Shown: positions 14,015 through 15,282 of the stretch, in pieces
Layout: every line of letters starts with the position of its first letter
Position numbering within the stretch: position 1 is the first letter of the stretch
NCBI GenBank assembly: GCA_021160865.1
Contig: JAGHBS010000068.1
Span: 1 to 15,282 of the forward strand
DNA length: 15,282 bases
From: Planctomycetota bacterium
Lineage (GTDB): Bacteria > Planctomycetota > Phycisphaerae > SM23-33
Direction: 5' to 3'
The notes under the pieces: model-generated
What the model was told of the DNA's origin: nothing
The model's database searches: none
What the model saw: only the letters and a program-made list of their open reading frames with translations
Program-made: the position numbers and the translations under genes

Positions 14015-14466
14015 CGTTCCGGGCCTGGCTTTACGACCCTCAGACGAATGTATCTTGCTACCGTTGGCTTGGGCAGCAGTATTATCGTGACCCGCCGAGC
14101 ACCAGAGGTGTCGTACTGTTTTGTGAATTTCTTACCATCCACGCTTGTAAGGATAGAAAGACGATAACAATATCCCTTTTCAAATTGACCATGTTCAATA
14201 ATGATTGTTTGAAATAGACAAAGCCGCTTCAAATCTATCGTGATTTCTTCACCGGCGGAGTTGAATCTACCTCTGGCAATAGTGGTGAGATCTTCATCAA
14301 TAGCAGCAGATGCATTAACCACGCTACCCCAGCACGACCAGGTCTTCTTTGGTGAGATATCGGCGCCAAGGTATCCACCGGTGGTGGGGCGGTAGATCGG
14401 CGAGACCGTTTCACAACCGGATGATACCATTAGGGTTAAAGTTATCACCAACGGCAATAAACGCAT
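13984..14466 (-). CDS. Lipoprotein with discoidin (F5/8 type C)-like domain
   Basis: 160 residues. Signal peptide MRLLPLVITLTLMVSSGC with lipobox SSGC and lipidated C18. The mature part looks like a discoidin/carbohydrate-binding fold: AAIDEDLTT (54-62, the usual 'A.DGD..T' turn), EEITIDLKRLCLFQTIIIEHG (strand pair), YRLSILTSVDGKKFTKQYDT (like 'Y.I.VS.DG..W'), VARYIRLRVV (137-146, like 'ARYVRL') and RWAVAEIYL. It probably binds glycans at the envelope. I chose ATG 14466 instead of the longer reading frame (up to 14592) because the signal peptide starts there, and GGAG lies 11 nt upstream with TATAAT further up. It overlaps the radical SAM gene by 31 bp and may lead a four-gene unit. Confidence 0.8.
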   Translation of the reverse strand: MRLLPLVITLTLMVSSGCETVSPIYRPTTGGYLGADISPKKTWSCWGSVVNASAAIDEDLTTIARGRFNSAGEEITIDLKRLCLFQTIIIEHGQFEKGYCYRLSILTSVDGKKFTKQYDTSGARRVTIILLPKPTVARYIRLRVVKPGPERWAVAEIYLQ

Positions 14467-14500
14467 CAGATTAATTCTCCAGCAATTTATTATTCTGGAT

Positions 14501-14506
14501 ATTATA
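14501..14506 (-). promoter_or_regulatory. -10 hexamer of the discoidin lipoprotein gene
   Basis: Perfect TATAAT on the minus strand. The expected transcript start is near 14494, giving a leader of about 28 nt with GGAG before ATG 14466. The -35 (TTCCTC) is weak. It may drive the whole run of minus-strand genes down to 10274. Confidence 0.4.
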
Positions 14507-14656
14507 TGCTTGTATTTGCATTTGAGGAAGTATCCTTCAGGGTGAGAGGAAATTTCTTCGAGGTGGGTAGTATTGCAACTGCTTGCAAACAAAAGGGTTG
14601 TGATTGGCTAAATCAACGTGGGGATTTATGCAGAACTTTTGATGTATTTTTGCGTC

Positions 14657-14662
14657 TATAAT
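14657..14662 (+). promoter_or_regulatory. -10 hexamer of the zinc-ribbon gene
   Basis: Perfect TATAAT. The -35 at normal spacing is poor. It would give a leader of about 40 nt before ATG 14709. The divergent space 14467-14708 holds no other feature I can support beyond the opposite -10. Confidence 0.35.
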
Positions 14663-14708
14663 AATAGATAGGGAAGAATATCCCAAGGCTGATAGAGGCG
14701 GGAAGTAT

Positions 14709-14966
14709 ATGGTGGAAAAGAAACTTCGAGATGTTAGCAAGCGGGTGAGGCATCCGGATTTTGATGCGATGCCGAACAGGCAGGAGCGTTTTCGTGTCCC
14801 GCCTTCGCTATCCAGGCCCAAACGGGTGTTCGTGAATTGTCATTATTGTGGCTATTCGCCTCCTGGGGGAGTGATTCCGCAGAGTGGTATATGTCCAAAG
14901 TGCGGTAGAAGCAGTTGGGATAGGTTTGCTCTACCTGAACCATTAATTCCCAAGCACATGAAGTAA
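14709..14966 (+). CDS. Small zinc-ribbon protein, unknown function
   Basis: 85 residues. The basic N-terminus (1-40) is probably flexible. A single four-Cys zinc ribbon follows: C44-H-Y-C47 and C62-P-K-C65, with 14 residues between the pairs (CHYCGYSPPGG and ICPKCGRSSWDRF). The C-terminus is short and ends in PLIPKHMK. There is no membrane segment. A GGCGGGAAG stretch just before the ATG can serve as ribosome site. Such short ribbons often bind nucleic acids or partner proteins, but nothing here says which. It is divergent from the discoidin lipoprotein gene and 138 bp upstream of the flavodoxin. Confidence 0.75.
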   Translation: MVEKKLRDVSKRVRHPDFDAMPNRQERFRVPPSLSRPKRVFVNCHYCGYSPPGGVIPQSGICPKCGRSSWDRFALPEPLIPKHMK

Positions 14967-15104
14967 AGTTTTGCCTTTCTTGGGCGGAATTGTAGCAGGT
15001 TTGCAAACTCATCAATCTTATTGATTTTTCGAAAGAGGAAATTATTCCCTTTGCTTGTATTTTTTCTCTAAAATACCTTTGAAGTCATTTTGGAGATTGC
15101 ATTT

Positions 15105-15282
15105 ATGGATAAAATATTAATCGTCTATTACTCACGTAGCGGCACGACGCGGATGGTGGCAGAGAAATTAGCCAAACTACTTGAGGCAGATATTGAAGAA
15201 ATCCGCGAACGAAAAGAACGTGCAGGGACATTGGGGTTCTTCATCGGAATAAAGGATAGCATTCTCGACAAACCTGCTGAAC
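15105..15282 (+). CDS. Flavodoxin-family protein, N-terminal part only
   Basis: The visible 59 residues run off the right edge. MDKILIVYYSRSGTTRMVAEKLA has the first beta strand and the FMN phosphate-binding loop (S10-T15) of flavodoxins. Then comes an LLEADIEEIRERKER strand-turn, and GFFIGIKDSILDKPAE, which resembles class-I flavodoxins of anaerobes where a short segment precedes the second strand. Expected role: FMN electron carrier or NAD(P)H-dependent oxidoreductase-like flavoprotein in the cytoplasm. The start ATG has GGAG 9 nt upstream (15092-15095). Whether it is a bare flavodoxin or part of a larger flavoprotein cannot be seen. Confidence 0.85.
   Translation, partial: MDKILIVYYSRSGTTRMVAEKLAKLLEADIEEIRERKERAGTLGFFIGIKDSILDKPAE

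Noticed and set aside
13563..14090. 175-codon plus-strand frame
   Set aside because: Antisense to the radical SAM N-terminus and the end of the lipoprotein. No ribosome site and no domain pattern.
14999..15008. Palindrome GTTTGCAAAC between zinc ribbon and flavodoxin
   Set aside because: Perfect but only 10 bp with no loop or T-tract; no second copy arranged as an operator.
14537..15015. Two minus-strand frames over the zinc-ribbon gene
   Set aside because: They conflict with the zinc-ribbon frame, which has the Cys pairs, a -10 hexamer and a ribosome site. The antisense products show no domain.
1..15282. CRISPR arrays, tRNA/rRNA genes, transposases, phage or toxin-antitoxin modules
   Set aside because: Read on both strands; no regularly spaced repeats, cloverleaf sequences or recognisable mobile-element or defence proteins were found.

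Overview
The window looks like chromosome from a Gram-negative bacterium of the Planctomycetes/PVC group, probably Phycisphaerae-like (inference). The main reasons are a type IV prepilin-like protein with the H-X9-DG C-terminal motif typical of Planctomycetes, Verrucomicrobia and Lentisphaerae, two lipid A genes (lpxD and lpxI, so an outer membrane with lipid A), and several lipoprotein or membrane-anchored envelope proteins. There are no rRNA or tRNA genes, CRISPR arrays, phage or IS genes that I can see. Gene density is high, and no gene-free stretch exceeds about 250 bases.

Layout. 1-1471 (-): xylulokinase, running off the left edge. 1686-2732 (+): H-X9-DG pseudopilin, divergent from xylB across a region with a strong inverted repeat. 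2762-4459 (-): a two-gene unit made of a small receiver-like protein and a GGDEF diguanylate cyclase with a degenerate receiver. 4674-6639 (+): lpxD-lpxI, overlapping. 6699-9640 (-): two anchored envelope enzymes, a GH113-like glycosidase and an NPP-type phosphodiesterase. 9852-10235 (+): a small acidic-tailed protein of unknown function. 10274-14466 (-): four closely spaced genes, in transcription order a discoidin-like lipoprotein, a B12-binding radical SAM protein, a small single-TM protein and a HAMP sensor histidine kinase. 14709-14966 (+): a small zinc-ribbon protein. 15105-end (+): start of a flavodoxin.

Functionally the window mixes sugar catabolism (xylB), lipid A assembly (LpxD acylates UDP-GlcN, LpxI later cleaves the pyrophosphate of UDP-2,3-diacylglucosamine), envelope glycan/phosphoester chemistry, and signalling (c-di-GMP synthesis, one orphan histidine kinase). 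The flavodoxin fits an anaerobic or low-redox lifestyle, but weakly.

The most unusual signals are: (1) several genes with a -10-like hexamer only 7-11 nt before the ATG and no Shine-Dalgarno, which suggests leaderless mRNAs; (2) two tandem degenerate receiver domains, one fused to an intact diguanylate cyclase; (3) an NPP-type enzyme with a large insertion before its last metal-binding His; (4) long inverted repeats at 1543-1568 and 10245-10291. I found no clearly new defence or mobile system.
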